Numbered from the stretch's first letter, positions 1 to 11,774 are shown. The stretch is DNA of 64,000 nt from Timema cristinae (GCA_039000515.1 JBCFYV010000001.1:35693620-35757619), one strand, 5' to 3'. Notes: generated by a model from the letters alone, not told the origin. Numbers and translations are program-made.

Positions 1-301
1 TTGTTTATTTATTTTTTCAAAAATTCATTTATTGTTTAATATTATAAAATTATGTTTGGGTTTAAAGCTCTAGCTGTGACGAGGAATACTTTTACGTATA
101 ATCTATAAAAATACTATTATTTACCTATTGTTATATGTTTGTAAACTACTAAAATATTTAAAAATATTAGTCTAGTAAAATAGCAGATAAAACTCTTTTC
201 ATATATAAACTAGCTGAACAGGAACACCTTTCAAATTACCCAATAGTGCTGGGCGTTTCAAAAATAAATTAAATATGATCTCATTTAAGTAGAAAACATT
301 A

Positions 302-355
<54 letters not shown>

Positions 356-379
356 CATTATTATCATCATATTATATTA

Positions 380-416
<37 letters not shown>

Positions 417-562
417 CAGCACTGCGTCTTACTACCCATTCGGGTTATACGCACTCACATTAATGTGTAATGATAGGGTGATTGTGAGATTAAATGGAGG
501 ACCAAGTTTAACGTGAAATCCGAACCACGGTGAAAGGCCTGGCATTCCCCACATTCACAAGT
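302..562 (-). mobile_element. S1 SINE fragment with expanded ATT tail
   Basis: This is the reverse-complement 3' half of the S1 SINE family. The body (about 418-562) holds the shared 3' end, slightly diverged (GCACTGCGTCTTACTACCC), and stops at the 'CCCCACATTCACAAG' motif. It therefore lacks the tRNA-like head. On its 3' side is an interrupted (ATT)n tract (about 305-415) that looks like an expanded SINE tail. I infer that the microsatellite grew from the tail. Confidence 0.8.
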
Positions 563-698
563 TGTGAGAAAGCATTACAAGACTATTATAGTTTAATATT
601 AATGTTTCTATCTAAAATGTACTAGAACTAAATTTTACCAGTGTGTTCTATTGTATTTCTAATAAGAGGTTTCTTTCAGGGGACAAGAAACGCGAAGA

Positions 699-710
699 CA
701 CGTGACGTCA
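699..710. promoter_or_regulatory. Overlapping E-box/G-box and CRE palindromes
   Basis: CACGTG (699-704) overlaps a perfect CRE, TGACGTCA (703-710). These are the exact consensus sites for bHLH and CREB/ATF factors. No gene is clearly attached, and the surroundings (about 690-900) resemble a diverged repeat near 5985-6085, so function is unproven. Confidence 0.25.
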
Positions 711-1020
711 CTAAGCGCTTCGAAGTTTCATAATCTTAACGCGGTACGAAAGTAGTTAAGATACGAGTGATTCGGAGAAATTCAGTTAAAGAACTTTATG
801 GGCCTATAACTTGCTTTACGATCTTGGAAAGAACAATAAATATATTGTAAATTCGTTCACATAAATATTTATTAGTTTTAGTTCCAATACCGCATTACAG
901 TCGGCACGTCTATTTTATGTTCTGAGTAGATCAAAGGTTTTAAACTGAGGGGATCCATACCAAATAATAGTACTCAATATCTGAACTAATTTAATACTCC
1001 ATGATTTGAATTAACAAAAC

Positions 1021-1520
1021 CAAAAAGCAAGAATTTTACTAGTTGTAGCTAGCTTGTTTATTTTCCGTAAATAAATATAATAGCTAGCTTGTCCCTGGCT
1101 ATACATATGTAAAGTAAAACCAAAAAGCAAGAATTTTACTAGTTGTAGCTAGCTTGTTTATTTTCCGTAAATAAATATAATAGCTAGCTTGTCCCTGTCT
1201 ATACATATGTAAAGTAAAACCAAAAAGCAAGAATTTTACTAGTTGTAGCTAGCTTGTTTATTTTCCGTAAATAAATATAAAAGCTAGCTTGTCCTGGACT
1301 ATACATATGTAAAGTTAAAACAAAAAGCAAAGATTTACTAGTTGTAGCTACTTTTATTTCTCCGTAATAAATTAAACTAGCTAGCTTGTCCCTGGCTTAT
1401 ACCATATTTAATAAAAAAACCAAAAAGCAAGAATTTTACTAGTTGTAGCTAGCTTGTTTATTTTCCGTAAATAAATATAATAGCTACTTGTCCCTGGCTA
1501 TACATATTTAAAGTAAAACC
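1021..1520. repeat. Five-copy 100-bp tandem repeat
   Basis: Units begin at about 1021, 1121, 1221, 1321 and 1421, a period of exactly 100 bp. Copies 1-3 are nearly identical, copy 4 is diverged by indels, and copy 5 is again close to consensus. Each unit contains 'TAGCTAGCTTGT' twice, about 45 bp apart, around the palindrome GCTAGC, plus 'CCAAAAAGCAAGAATTTTAC'. A sixth unit starts ('ACCAAAA') and stops. It is a small satellite-like array with no coding potential. Confidence 0.95.
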
Positions 1521-2719
1521 AAAATAATGACATCTTTTGAAGTTATACTGGTACAATATAGGACATGTGAAGCCGATTATGAATATGATTATGATTCAGA
1601 CAGTGTGACAAAGGCGATATAGGGCTTATTGAACCCATATATTGGGGGGGGGGGTGTCTAGTAGTAAAAAGGTTAAAAGCACAGCTTGAAAATGTACCTT
1701 TGATGAATTGTTGACCTAAGTACTTAGTTTGTTGTTATTTTGTTTTCTGCTTTTGTGCCATGTCATATTAACCGTCTCTTTTATCCGTGTCTTTTTTAGT
1801 TCATCACATATTAACATTCGTTAGGGCTGTGCGCGTATCTACACTAATAGGAAGGTATGGTTTAGAGAAAATGCACCCGGATATTCTTAGCTCTTCTTCA
1901 TCCAGGAAAATACACTTTCATTAGACGCGAAAGAGGTTTGAACTCTAATTTTCTCGTCAAATATAATCCAGTATAACGCAGAAATGATTTCTACATGTGA
2001 TAACCGATAACGGTTATCTGCATTGAGTTTTAATAATAAGGTAACGATTTAGAAGTACGGATTTATAAGAAATGTATCTTCATTTACGTATAAGAAAAAG
2101 AAAAAACATCAGTTCTTTCAAATTGGGACATAAACCCTGATCCCCACTCCACTGGTACCCATTCTTTGTACCCATCTTGTAAAATTAAGTTTGGTAATGA
2201 TAGGTTCCTCCAAGATTTATAGTTATCTTAAATATTGATAGTTAAAATTAATAAATAAAGCTTCCAGTGAATATATTCAAGTTACTACCGCGTTTATATT
2301 CACCCTGTGTCAGATGCATTTCTCAACATCCCCTTTGTCCGCCATGGGTGGGGCAATAAACAAGTTAGTGGAGAGCGGCCATCTTGGTGAAACATTATTC
2401 TGACCGTCTCGTTTAAAGTGGTGTCGTAACCGGTATGGCGTACGATGCACCCACCGCTTGTAAAAAATAACATTAAAAAAAGAGAGCTTTGTTACGACCA
2501 AAAGGTGACTGCTTGTACCCCCATAGCTATCATCATGACTTCAGTCGAGTGGTGCTGAAATTTCAGGGGAATTTTGATTCAACTCACGAAACAGCCTCCT
2601 CCCAAAAAAACTCACCCTCACCTCCCAAAAAACTAGACATAAGATTCAAAGTGATAAAGAGTTTTACTAATCGTCTGAGTACCATTTAAAGAACTTCTTA
2701 GATCTAATTAAAAATACAT

Positions 2720-2937
2720 TCTAAAAGCATCTTACAATCCGTTCGGGATATACTAATAACGCAAATATATTATAGATGAGGAAGTTTGAACTTATAAGTA
2801 TGGTATTCACATTTGAGTGCAGCGATAGCTGAAATTTATTTAGAAAAAACCAATCCACCAGCCGGGATTTGAGCACTAATCTCCTTGTCGTCGGCAATTC
2901 AATATTTTATATGATGAAGCCTTAGACAAGTGGTTCT
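2720..2937 (-). mobile_element. Old S2 SINE copy
   Basis: This is a diverged reverse copy of S2. It keeps 'ATCTTACAATCCGTTCGGG' near the 3' end and 'GCCTTAGACAAGTGG', which matches the tRNA-like head of intact copies. No target duplication is visible. Confidence 0.6.
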
Positions 2938-3204
2938 AAATCTACCTAGTCACGTGGACCCTCCAACCAGGGAACATCTGATTCGCTGACAACTTAATGA
3001 GGGATAAATGATACAAAAAATATATAGTATATTTTATGGGTGAATTAGTTGTATATATTATTAGTGAAAAATGTACTATTATTAAAATATAAATTAAATT
3101 AACATTAAAAGTAGGTATTAGTCTCTTATATATTTGTACATTTATAGATATAATATTTTTTAATAAATGTAAAAAGAATAACAATAAAGATTAAAATAAA
3201 ATAT

Positions 3205-3211
<7 letters not shown>

Positions 3212-3264
<53 letters not shown>

Positions 3265-3402
3265 GCACCGCGTCTTATACCCGATCGGGTTATACGCACT
3301 TACGCTAATGTGTAATGGTAGGGTGATTGTGAAATGAAATGAAGACTACAGTTTAACGTGGAATCCGAACCACGGTGGAGGCCTGGCATTCCCCACATTC
3401 AC
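3212..3402 (-). mobile_element. 5'-truncated S1 SINE with 14-bp target duplication
   Basis: This reverse S1 copy consists of an (ATT)n tail (3212-3262) and a body ending at CACATTCAC. It is flanked by perfect 14-bp direct repeats AAAATATGTATTAT at 3198-3211 and 3403-3416. Truncation of the head together with a long duplication is the pattern of target-primed reverse transcription. Confidence 0.92.
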
Positions 3403-4154
3403 AAAATATGTATTATATTTGTACATTTATAATCGATGATACTTTATGTGAGGAATGGAACTGCTTGTGGACTTTTAAATATCATTTAAATCTGTTACAA
3501 TTCTACTGACCATCTCCTTAAAAGTCTCATTCCACAATAATACAATTTCATTCTACAATTGTTCATGCCACAAAGAGCAGAAAAGGCTCGCTCTCACTAA
3601 TAAGTTGTTGGAAAAGGCATAACTTGTTTCAGTGCTTTTTCTGAACTTTCCTTCTCTTGGTTGACGAGAAAACTAATATAAAAGTGATATTCCGAATGCT
3701 CCTCCCAAAGATGTGGTCACAAAGGGTGTTGCGAACCCCTCACTTTCTCGCCAGAATTTAATATGGGAGGGCATCTCCATTGTGTTTAGTACATACCAGC
3801 GATTTGACATTTTATTTAAAAATTTATAAGATTTATAATAAATATAAATGTGTGTTCCGGGCTCCCTGGACGAACTCGTGGACCCCCTGGATGAGCCTCA
3901 GGGACCCCACTTTGAAAGCTTTGCCTTAGACAATTCGACCAGCGAAGCAGGTGTATATTTTGCTAAAAGAGTAACTGTATTTATTTTTTAATATCGAAAA
4001 AATCTGTAGAGAACTAAAACTTAATAACACATGTCTGGCTGGGTGTATGGGTATATGAAAATATCTCTAGTAGGTATTTAAAATTTGTGACACATTCCAT
4101 ACAATGGCATCATGAATAAAACAGTGGTTTTTGATGTGTTGCGCGTTATAAGAC

Positions 4155-4325
4155 CCTCTTCGATGACCAAATCGTCTAAGGCGTTACTACCGAAGTAGAC
4201 TATATGGGACTGCTGATAACGTGGAGATCAAAGTATGAATTTCTGTCGGGTGTACTGAGGGTAGTTTTTCCAAATGATTTACCACCCTCCTTCCACGCAA
4301 ATGCAGGTACATTTGAAATAAATAT
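4155..4325 (+). mobile_element. Old S2 SINE copy
   Basis: A diverged forward copy of S2. It runs from a tRNA-like head ('CTTCGATGACCAAATCGTCTA') to the body segment with 'CCACCCTCCTTCCACGCAAA', which is the complement of the GTGGAGGGAGAGTGG block in better copies. The shared 3' tail is not recognisable. Confidence 0.5.
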
Positions 4326-4329
4326 AGGC

Positions 4330-6480
4330 TCTCCCCTTTCTAAAAACCATTAACGTAGTTAGTACACAAGCGTATAACGCAAACGTGTAGTAATATGAGG
4401 TGCTACAAAAATAAATATATATCAGTAGAATGGAACAAAAAGATGATTCAAAGTAGCACCCAACTCTACAAAAAAATTAGTATAACGTGAGTAAATGTGT
4501 GTTCAAGTAATTATGTTAAAATATATGTGAATATATTTTTGCTACCCGAATATCGGTGCATTTTCTTAGTAACCAAACATCATAATAGTGACCACATTGA
4601 TGTATTTAAACTTTGATTGCACATTATGGTATTAGGATTTGGTAAAAAAATGACGTTTTTAGTAGAAACTCTCTCACATATTAAGTAAACTAGTTGAAGT
4701 TGAAACAGAATTTCATATTGCATTTTCAAGTCTAAATAATGAACATGAAAATGCCTAATGAAACACATGTGAAGCGACATCTTGTTTAATTAAAATATTT
4801 AAAAAAAAGATTAATTTAAAATAAAGTTATATAAATGTTACCCTATGTTGGTTGTGCCTCATTCTAGCTTTGCAGAAAATACCAGAGCTAATTCGCTCAA
4901 AGAAAAGTTATGATTTTATGGGAGGGGAAAAATGTTCTTTCATTAAGAACACTGTTGTTTTGCTCTAGTGATTCAAAGTTCAATTCTATTCATCGTGCTA
5001 GGGAACAATTAATTTTCCGCTAATTAATTATATAATAATGAAGAATGCCAAAATAATTCCCTTGTACGAACGTTAATAAAATATTCAAGCTTCCCTTAGA
5101 ACCTCTTTCATGTTTTATCCTTCGTTTGTGTTCCAATAAGAAGCTATCTTGAGTTTGTCATACTCTAAAATATAATTTAAATCAAACGTGGATTTTATTT
5201 AAGTATAAGAAGATGGAGGATCCAAGGATAAAATAAGTAGTAAGATTTTTATTTTATTAGAAGGATTTTTTAGAAATATGTTTTAACAGTAAAAGGATGG
5301 TGGTTTACCAACTAACTAAAATTACTATCACTGGTCTATATGAAGAGTAGCATTTTTTCAAAAATTTATGTTTCCTAATAAGCCATTTTTAGTGTAGGTT
5401 ACGTGTTTTTATCTTTTATTTTTTATTAAAATCAAAGCTTTCTCTAGCTCAAAAATTAAATAAATCATTATAAATTAATAATAATATATAATAATATAAT
5501 AATTTAATATTCATAAAATTACGTGGAAACTAGTAACCTTTACCATTTCATAAATATCGTATTGGCTACGACCTTGTACAGAAAGAATCTTATAAAGCAT
5601 AAATGCCTATTATTTATACAACTAGAGTACCTTTATTGAAATGCCAGAAAAAATTCAGACAACTTTCAAAAAAATAGATCTTTGGTCATTACTATAATAA
5701 TGTTTGAAATATAACTTGTTTAACAAGTTCATAAGTTTCACCAGTGGCTAGGTTCTCTAAGACGTTAGGCTTGCCCTAGTTTGTCTATCTGGAAACAAGA
5801 TGGTCGTTTCTATATTCATGGTCGGGTACACTGATGGTGGTATTACTCATTAAATTCTAGTACTGTTTATATAAAACTAGTTGAAGCACACAGCCTTTCA
5901 AGGAAGAAATACTTTTAGTTCGGTGATTGTACAATAAAATTAGTACATGACAAAGAACATTAATGTTGACGAGGCAATGGACTCGCTGAGAGACAATAAA
6001 TATAATCTTTTTTTATTGGAGCTCAACGTAATTGTGAACTCCAAATTATTATTAGTTTTACTTCTATATCGCACCAAGAAACTTTAGAATATCCAGATTA
6101 TAAATCAATAACGTTCAAAAGTGGTGTTTGAAACCACTGTTGACTTTTTTTCAGCCTACTATCCATAAACATTAAACCACGTGAATATAATGAAAAAACA
6201 TTTAATTAAAACATTTCATTACACTCAGCTAGGATTCGATCCCCAGCCTCCTTTTCACCAGAGAAATGGCCAGGGGTAGACTCACAACCTTGTCCGCGTT
6301 GCCAGCGTGAATGTTAAAAAGCAGTGTTCCGGAACATTTAAAAGGCCCTTTGACTGAATAAATATAAAAGTGTGTATGTATGTGTGTATATATATAAGAA
6401 ATGTAAGTGTAACAAATAGTTTGGAGAGTGTCATTTATAAATTGTTGCTGAAGAAGAGCAGTTTATAAAGAAAACCATTA
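4330..6480. other. AT-rich stretch, no gene seen
   Basis: No supportable coding exon was found. A stretch at about 5985-6085 resembles one at about 800-905: both have ACAATAAATATA followed by TTAGTTTTA and a CGCA motif. They are probably two relics of an unnamed repeat. Confidence 0.5.
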
Positions 6481-6932
6481 GTTGAGGTGTATGTATGTAT
6501 GTATGTATGTATGTATGTATGTATGTATGTATGTATGTATGTATGTATGTATGTATGTATGTATGTATGTAGTATGTATGTATGTATGTATGTATGTATG
6601 TATGTATGTATGTATTATGTATGTATATAAAGTACGTATGTATGTATGTATGTACGTATGTTATAGTATGTATGTATGTATGTATGTATGTATGTATGTA
6701 TGTATGTATGTATGTATTATGTATTAGTATGATGTATGTATTAAAGTATGATGAAATATAGTTGTATGTATGTATGTTATATATGTATGTATGTAATGTT
6801 GAGATGTATTGTATAATGTATGTATGTAGTAGTATTATGAAATATGTAGTATGATGTATGTATGTATGTATGTATGTATGTATGTATGAATGTATGTATG
6901 TATGTATGTATGTATGTATGTATGTATGTATG

Positions 6933-6963
<31 letters not shown>

Positions 6964-7300
6964 TGTATGTATGTATGTATGTATTATGTATAGTATGTTA
7001 TGTATGTACGTAGTATATATGTATGTTGTAGTATTATGTAGTATGTATGTATATGTACGTATGTATATATTATGTATGTATAGTATGTATGTATGTATAT
7101 GTATATATGTATGTATGTATGTAGTAGTATGTATGTATGTATGTATGTATGTATGTATTATGTTATGTATGTATAGTAATGTAATGTATGTATTATGTAT
7201 TATGTATGTATTATGTATGTATGTATGTATGTTGTATGATGTAATGTAATAGTATTATGTATTACGTATGTTTATATGTACGTATGTATTAGTATATATA
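6481..7300 (+). repeat. Long (GTAT)n microsatellite
   Basis: About 800 bp of GTAT/ATGT repeat. It is nearly pure at about 6487-6720 and 6857-6990, with single-base slips and TTAT or TAGT interruptions elsewhere. It yields repetitive Met-Tyr-Val-Cys reading frames that are artefacts of the repeat and not proteins. Long pure tracts like this are polymorphic and hard to assemble, so the exact length is uncertain. Confidence 0.97.
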
Positions 7301-7642
7301 TTATTTTAAAAATGGGTCTCAATCTTTTCACGAATAAGCAAATACATTTTCTTGTTATATTAAAGGGAGCGAATAACTATCTGAAACCGATGACACTATA
7401 AAGTTTTTAGAAGCTTTCTTAGAAAGAGTAAAATAAGATATAAAACATGTTAATTGATTTATATAAAGATCATTAAAATTAATGATAAGGATTGATTAGT
7501 TAAGTAAAGCATGTAATCATGTCCTATGTTATTTTTATTAAAGTCATATTCAACCATTTTAAGATGTGAAATACACCAAACTATATTTATTTCTAAATAT
7601 AATCTCTGCTGGATAGTTTTATTCTATTAATATTTTACTATA

Positions 7643-7715
7643 ATGCATACAAATGCAATTCTTGTATTGTCTTCTGTATTAATATTTTATATAATTACCC
7701 ATGTTATTTTGGCTG
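7643..7715 (+). CDS. Candidate first coding exon encoding a signal peptide
   Basis: An ATG at 7643 opens 24 codons that read as a textbook signal peptide: Met-His-Thr-Asn, a hydrophobic core (AILVLSSVLIFYII), then THVILA. A strong 5' splice site follows directly (CTG|GTAAGT, 7716-7721), leaving the exon in phase 1. This suggests exon 1 of a small secreted-protein gene whose next exon could start at 8755. No family is recognised. AT-rich DNA produces hydrophobic frames by chance, so the call rests on the combination of hydrophobic core, small residues before the break and consensus donor. No promoter is evident upstream. Confidence 0.35.
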
Positions 7716-8340
7716 GTAAGTTTTTTTTTTGTTTTTAAATAAATATACTCATTACTTATCATTATTTTAGCCCACTTCAGTAATTACTTGGTTTGAGGCT
7801 CACTTAAAAAATGACTTAACTCTGGGTAAACGAGAGATTGAATACTATTGAATCCTGGTTGGATCCGCTGAGACTAGTTTTCTTCGTTTTACTATCAGTG
7901 TGATTTTTCTAGTCTATCTCCTTTCTAAGCTGATACCGTTCCTTTAGGATACTCTTCTGGGAACTATCCCTAAATTAATTTGTTATAACCACGATCCACT
8001 TTTAACCCTAAACGATAGCAATATAGGATGACAACAATTTCACAGAAGGTCAAATGTCATAATATTGTAAGTGAATATTTATTTATTTAAAAAAAATTAT
8101 ACACGGAATGTGTCTGGTTTTCAACTTTTCAACTAATTTTTTGTTTAAACATACTTCTTATGTATTTCTGTAAGTAATGAAAACTCGTTTTAAACTGCAT
8201 TTAACCTGTACATTGTATTCTATATTTCAGTCGTTGATAAGGCTTAAGTTTTTGATATAATCTATTAACAGGATAATATGTGATTTAAATAATATAATGC
8301 ATCTTGAAATTTCTATTTAAAATTTATAGCAATAAAACGT

Positions 8341-8600
8341 GTCCAGTGGTTGCAATGTAACGTGTGAACTGAGCTTTTCTCTGTCCAGTGGTAGCAATGT
8401 AAGGTGTGAACTGAGCTTCTCTCTGTCCAGTGGTAGCAATGTAAGGTGTGAACTGAGCTTCTCTCTGTCCAGTGGTAGCAATGTAACGTGTGAACTGAGC
8501 TTCTCTCTGTCCAGTGGTAGCAATGTAACGTGTGAACTGATCTTCTCTCTGTCCAGTGGTAGCAATGTAAAGTGTAAACTGAGATTTATTTTGTTCAGTG
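8341..8600. repeat. 42-bp minisatellite, six units
   Basis: Six units start at 8341, 8383, 8425, 8467, 8509 and 8551, with a decayed seventh from 8593. Each carries GTCCAGTGGTAGCAATGTAA followed by a GTGTGAACTGAGCTTCTCTC-like half. Because 42 is a multiple of three, frames that are open in one unit stay open across the array, which gives 14-residue repeats on both strands. It lies in the putative intron between 7715 and 8755. Expression as protein is not supported. Confidence 0.95.
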
Positions 8601-8754
8601 TTACTTGTGTATAGTTTGAGCTGTTTTTCTCTTCTTTCTGCAAAACCAGGATAACGTGTGTTCCAACTATTTGATCCTGTTCCTCTCTTCTTTATCTCCG
8701 TCCACACCTGGAATTCTCTCACAGTAATAGCAGCTATTTTATTTGTCAATACAG

Positions 8755-8996
8755 CGTTCGGAATGTGTTTCAGATACTGTGAACTCTATGAATACCAACA
8801 TTTTGCGAAATATCGATGCAGAGAATGGCTACATCACCTATGAAGAAAATAAAACTATTTTTGGGAGATTTAAACGCTCATCAAATAGACCAAGCGCAGG
8901 TTTAGTCAACAAAAGAGCTCACCGGAAACTAAAATCTACCCGTCGTTCCTCTAAAATCAAGCCACCTTGTACCGACCGATTTTCATTTTGTTGACG
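8755..8996 (+). CDS. Candidate terminal exon of a small (perhaps secreted) protein
   Basis: A good 3' splice site (TTTATTTGTCAATACAG, ending 8754) precedes an island visibly richer in GC than its flanks. Read in phase 0 it is open for 80 codons to TGA at 8994-8996. That product is very basic in its second half, with Lys-Arg pairs (FKR, NKR), and ends in PPCTDRFSFC, two Cys six residues apart. Read in the phase left by the 7643-7715 exon, it gives AFGMCFRYCELYEYQHF and onward to a stop at 8843, with a C-x3-C-x12-C spacing. Dibasic sites would fit a peptide precursor, but the frame is undecided and no family is recognised. A missing middle exon could reconcile the two. Confidence 0.4.
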
Positions 8997-8999
8997 ATA

Positions 9000-10660
9000 T
9001 TCATGTTGATATATTACCTATTCTATTTTATTATGTGTTTATTTTACCTAAATATTAATTTTTAGTTGTCTTCTCATACAATTATATACTTAAACATATA
9101 CATTTTTGTTTCATCACCTTGTCTATACGTGTAAATTTATATTTAATTTGTTGCACTGATTTTTAACTTTTTTCTAACTAAATATTTGAATATATGAAAA
9201 ATCTGGCAAAACCGTGAAAAATGCCATAGCAGCTGTAGGATTTTATAGTTAGATTGGATTTGTACCGTTCACCACCTCCAACTCTAACCACTAGAGGCCA
9301 CAATAGCCGGTAGGAGGGTAGCTGGAATCTGTAAGGAATTTAATGTAACAAAAAATAGTAACATTTGCAAGATTAAGAAAAAGTTTAGTTATTTATTCAA
9401 AGTAAGATAACAGAGGTCAATTAATAATACATAGCCTCACAAGATAAAATGAGTAGTGTTGAAAAACATATAAATATGGCAGAGACTGCGCTTGCGTTGT
9501 ATATTTGGGGATATATTTCACAATATCAAAGTAATAGTTGTCTTTGAAGAAGACTATGTTTGAAACAAAAGCGTTATATCATAAATTATTAATTTATATG
9601 AGTCTGGAAGAAACCCTATAATAATCAAAATTCGATTATATAATAATAAAGAGCATAAAAAGCTCCTCTACTTGGTTAACAAAGTGGCTGAATCACCCTT
9701 GTGACTTCAAACTAAGCAAATAAATTAAATCATTAAACCTTTGAATCCTTTTTTATATTATTAAAGAGATTAAAGAACTTAAAATATAAAGGTATATGGT
9801 ATTTCCACTATTGCAATATCAAATAGGTTAAATTATGACTAAACAAATAGGTTAAACCATCAATCCTTTGAAACCTTACTATAACCATAAAGAGCTTAAT
9901 GAGCTCTTCTAAGCAGTTAATAAAGCACTTGAATCACCATCGTGAATTCCAAATAAATCATTAAATTTTAAGATCAAAATTTAATTTTAAATGTTAATAC
10001 AGATCGAAATAAATTACACAAAAGTTTTACTTCCCGACATAACTCAAACTTCTATGGGACTATTATTTACACCACCTTTGAAGTAATCGAGGTGATTCCG
10101 ATTTGTTAATATTTAACATTATAATAGAAAACAAAGCAATATTATATTACATTACAATACTGGTAATTACTCACTAAATAAATCTGAATTGATAAATTAT
10201 GTAACTCATAGCCAACAAAAATAAATTACTTTTATAAATGCTTCAAACAAAATACGTCTACAAAAATGTATCTATAAACTAAACATTATCAGATTTTAAA
10301 GTTTTGACCATTATTGGTAACCACGAGTGCAATAAAATTATATTTAAAATACATATTCCAAGCAAGAAAATTAATCAAAAAGTGGCTATCTACTAATAAG
10401 TCTAGCAAAAGGAAACATTAAGTGGCATAAGTGGCAAAAGGAAACATTAAGTGTTCTATAAAACAATTTTACTTTTTAAAATAAATCTTCTAGTGAGAAA
10501 TTACTGTCACCTACATTGTAATGCAATAGATTGACCCTAAGGAGTATTTGAAAGCATTGACCATTTATCATTCTAATTATTCATATATTCAAAAATATTT
10601 TACATATAATTAAACATATTTTACTTTATTTAAATTTTACAACCTATTACGTGGCGCTTA
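9000..10660. other. AT-rich stretch with an imperfect direct repeat
   Basis: No gene was seen. Segments at about 9620-9750 and 9855-9990 are diverged copies of each other. Both run from AAAGAGC..GAGCTC or AGCTCC through AATCACC to AAATAAATCATTAAA-like sequence. The second contains the palindrome AAGAGCTTAATGAGCTCTT. Confidence 0.6.
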
Positions 10661-10767
10661 AATCACGTCTTCCTCTAAATTATTTACTAGTTAGTTCGCG
10701 CCTCGTGGTAAGATGGCAGCATCTACTGGAGCTAAACTTAAGAAATGTTAACGTCTTTTAAAGTATT

Positions 10768-10866
10768 TCCTCTTCGAGAAGCTTCCAAACGCAATAGGTA
10801 TTTTTCTTTCTGGGTTTGTAGGTGTGTAATTTACCGTTAGGAAGATTCCTTCGAGAAGCTTCTATT
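10768..10866. promoter_or_regulatory. Pair of perfect heat-shock elements
   Basis: Two sites share the 14-mer CTTCGAGAAGCTTC (TTC at 10773 and 10850). Each is a perfect TTCnnGAAnnTTC array, the trimer-binding consensus for HSF. The second has an extra GAAGATTC just upstream (10841-10848), extending the array with one irregular spacing. A GC-richer stretch with AAGATGGCAGC (YY1/initiator-like, about 10712) lies upstream. The consensus is well established, but use in this genome is inferred. No heat-shock protein ORF is nearby. Confidence 0.45.
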
Positions 10867-11174
10867 GAACTCAGATATATGTGACTTTTTGAAACTCCGT
10901 ATTTTCACTGTGTAATCAGTCGTGGTTTTGAATGGACGTGCTTTAAGCGATCAGTGATTATAATTGTTAGGCCCTCGACATGATCGTGTTTCGATTAGAA
11001 AATATTAATAACAATATGATTTCAATTTAAAGAATAAACAGATATCAAACTTTATGTGATATATTATCATTTATTAAAGTCTAATGATAAGGAACGAGGC
11101 ATTATAAGTAAAGCACATAGTTGCGTAATAGAAATAATGATTTACGGAGTGACTCTTAAATGACTCTGTTATGT

Positions 11175-11445
11175 AATATAGCAAATAGCGACACAACGTG
11201 GGGCATTTATAATCAAAAATATTACGAAGTGTAACAAATGACGACACAACGTGGGGGATTTATAATCAAAAAATATTATGAAGTGTAACAAATGACGTAT
11301 AACTAAGGGGCTGAACGCGAAAAGTGTAACAAATAGCATTCCAACGAGGGGCTGAAGAAACGTAATGTAACAAATGGCGACACAACGTGGGGGTTAATAT
11401 GCGACTATTAACGCTCGCCAAGACTCGTAATATAACAACACTGAA
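11175..11445. repeat. Degenerate tandem array (about 41-54-bp units)
   Basis: There are five units, each with 'TAACAAATgaC' or 'TAGCAAATAGC', then an ACACAACGTGGGG or AACGAGGGGCTGAA block and an A/T-rich spacer. The first two units are about 54 bp and closely alike. Units 3 and 4 are shorter (about 41 bp), and unit 5 returns to the first type. Function is unknown. The array lies 0.3-0.6 kb from the heat-shock elements. Confidence 0.8.
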
Positions 11446-11708
11446 CGATTTTAATTGCATAATTAACTAAGTGTTCAACACCCGATTACATTTAAATGTT
11501 TAATATAATATAAATAATTTATATTTTGACATCCAGGAGCGATTATATACAAGTCCAGACCAGTTCCTCTCGTGGTTGTGTCGGATTTAATAGTCATCCA
11601 TGATAGCAGAACACTAGCTTTATTTAGGTCTAGTTGACGGATATAAGGGTGAGGAGGGAATTTTTATATTAAAAGTATAACACCACGTTGCAAACAAGTG
11701 CTAGAAGC

Positions 11709-11774
11709 ATGGTTTTCTTGTTAAAAACCGTCATCATCTTGACACGTCACCTAGACACGTATACCGGGACTCTG
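11709..11774 (+). CDS. Weak candidate first coding exon
   Basis: An ATG in good context (AGAAGCATGG) opens 22 codons beginning MVFLLKTVIILTRH and ends at a consensus donor CTG|GTGAGT (11775). Without splicing the frame runs only 37 codons. The local base composition (11540-11990) is richer in GC than its surroundings. No acceptor partner or family is identified, so this is a low-confidence signal match. Confidence 0.15.

Noticed and set aside
680..840. Terminal exon after TTTCTTTCAG with AATAAA at 835-840
   Set aside because: Only 17-24 codons are open, and the surrounding sequence resembles a diverged repeat near 5985-6085.
1021..1520. CRISPR-like array
   Set aside because: Repeats are contiguous 100-bp units without unique spacers, and the window is eukaryotic.
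6482..7249. Met-Tyr-Val-Cys repeat reading frames
   Set aside because: Pure translation of the GTAT microsatellite; no start context, splice signal or domain.
8317..8749. Overlapping repeat-protein frames on both strands
   Set aside because: The 42-bp minisatellite unit is divisible by three, so several frames stay open automatically. No evidence favours any one.
8755..8843. Crustacean hyperglycaemic hormone/ion-transport-peptide-like cysteine pattern
   Set aside because: Only a C-x12-C spacing is shared. The other cysteines and the family's length are missing, so the resemblance is too weak to claim.
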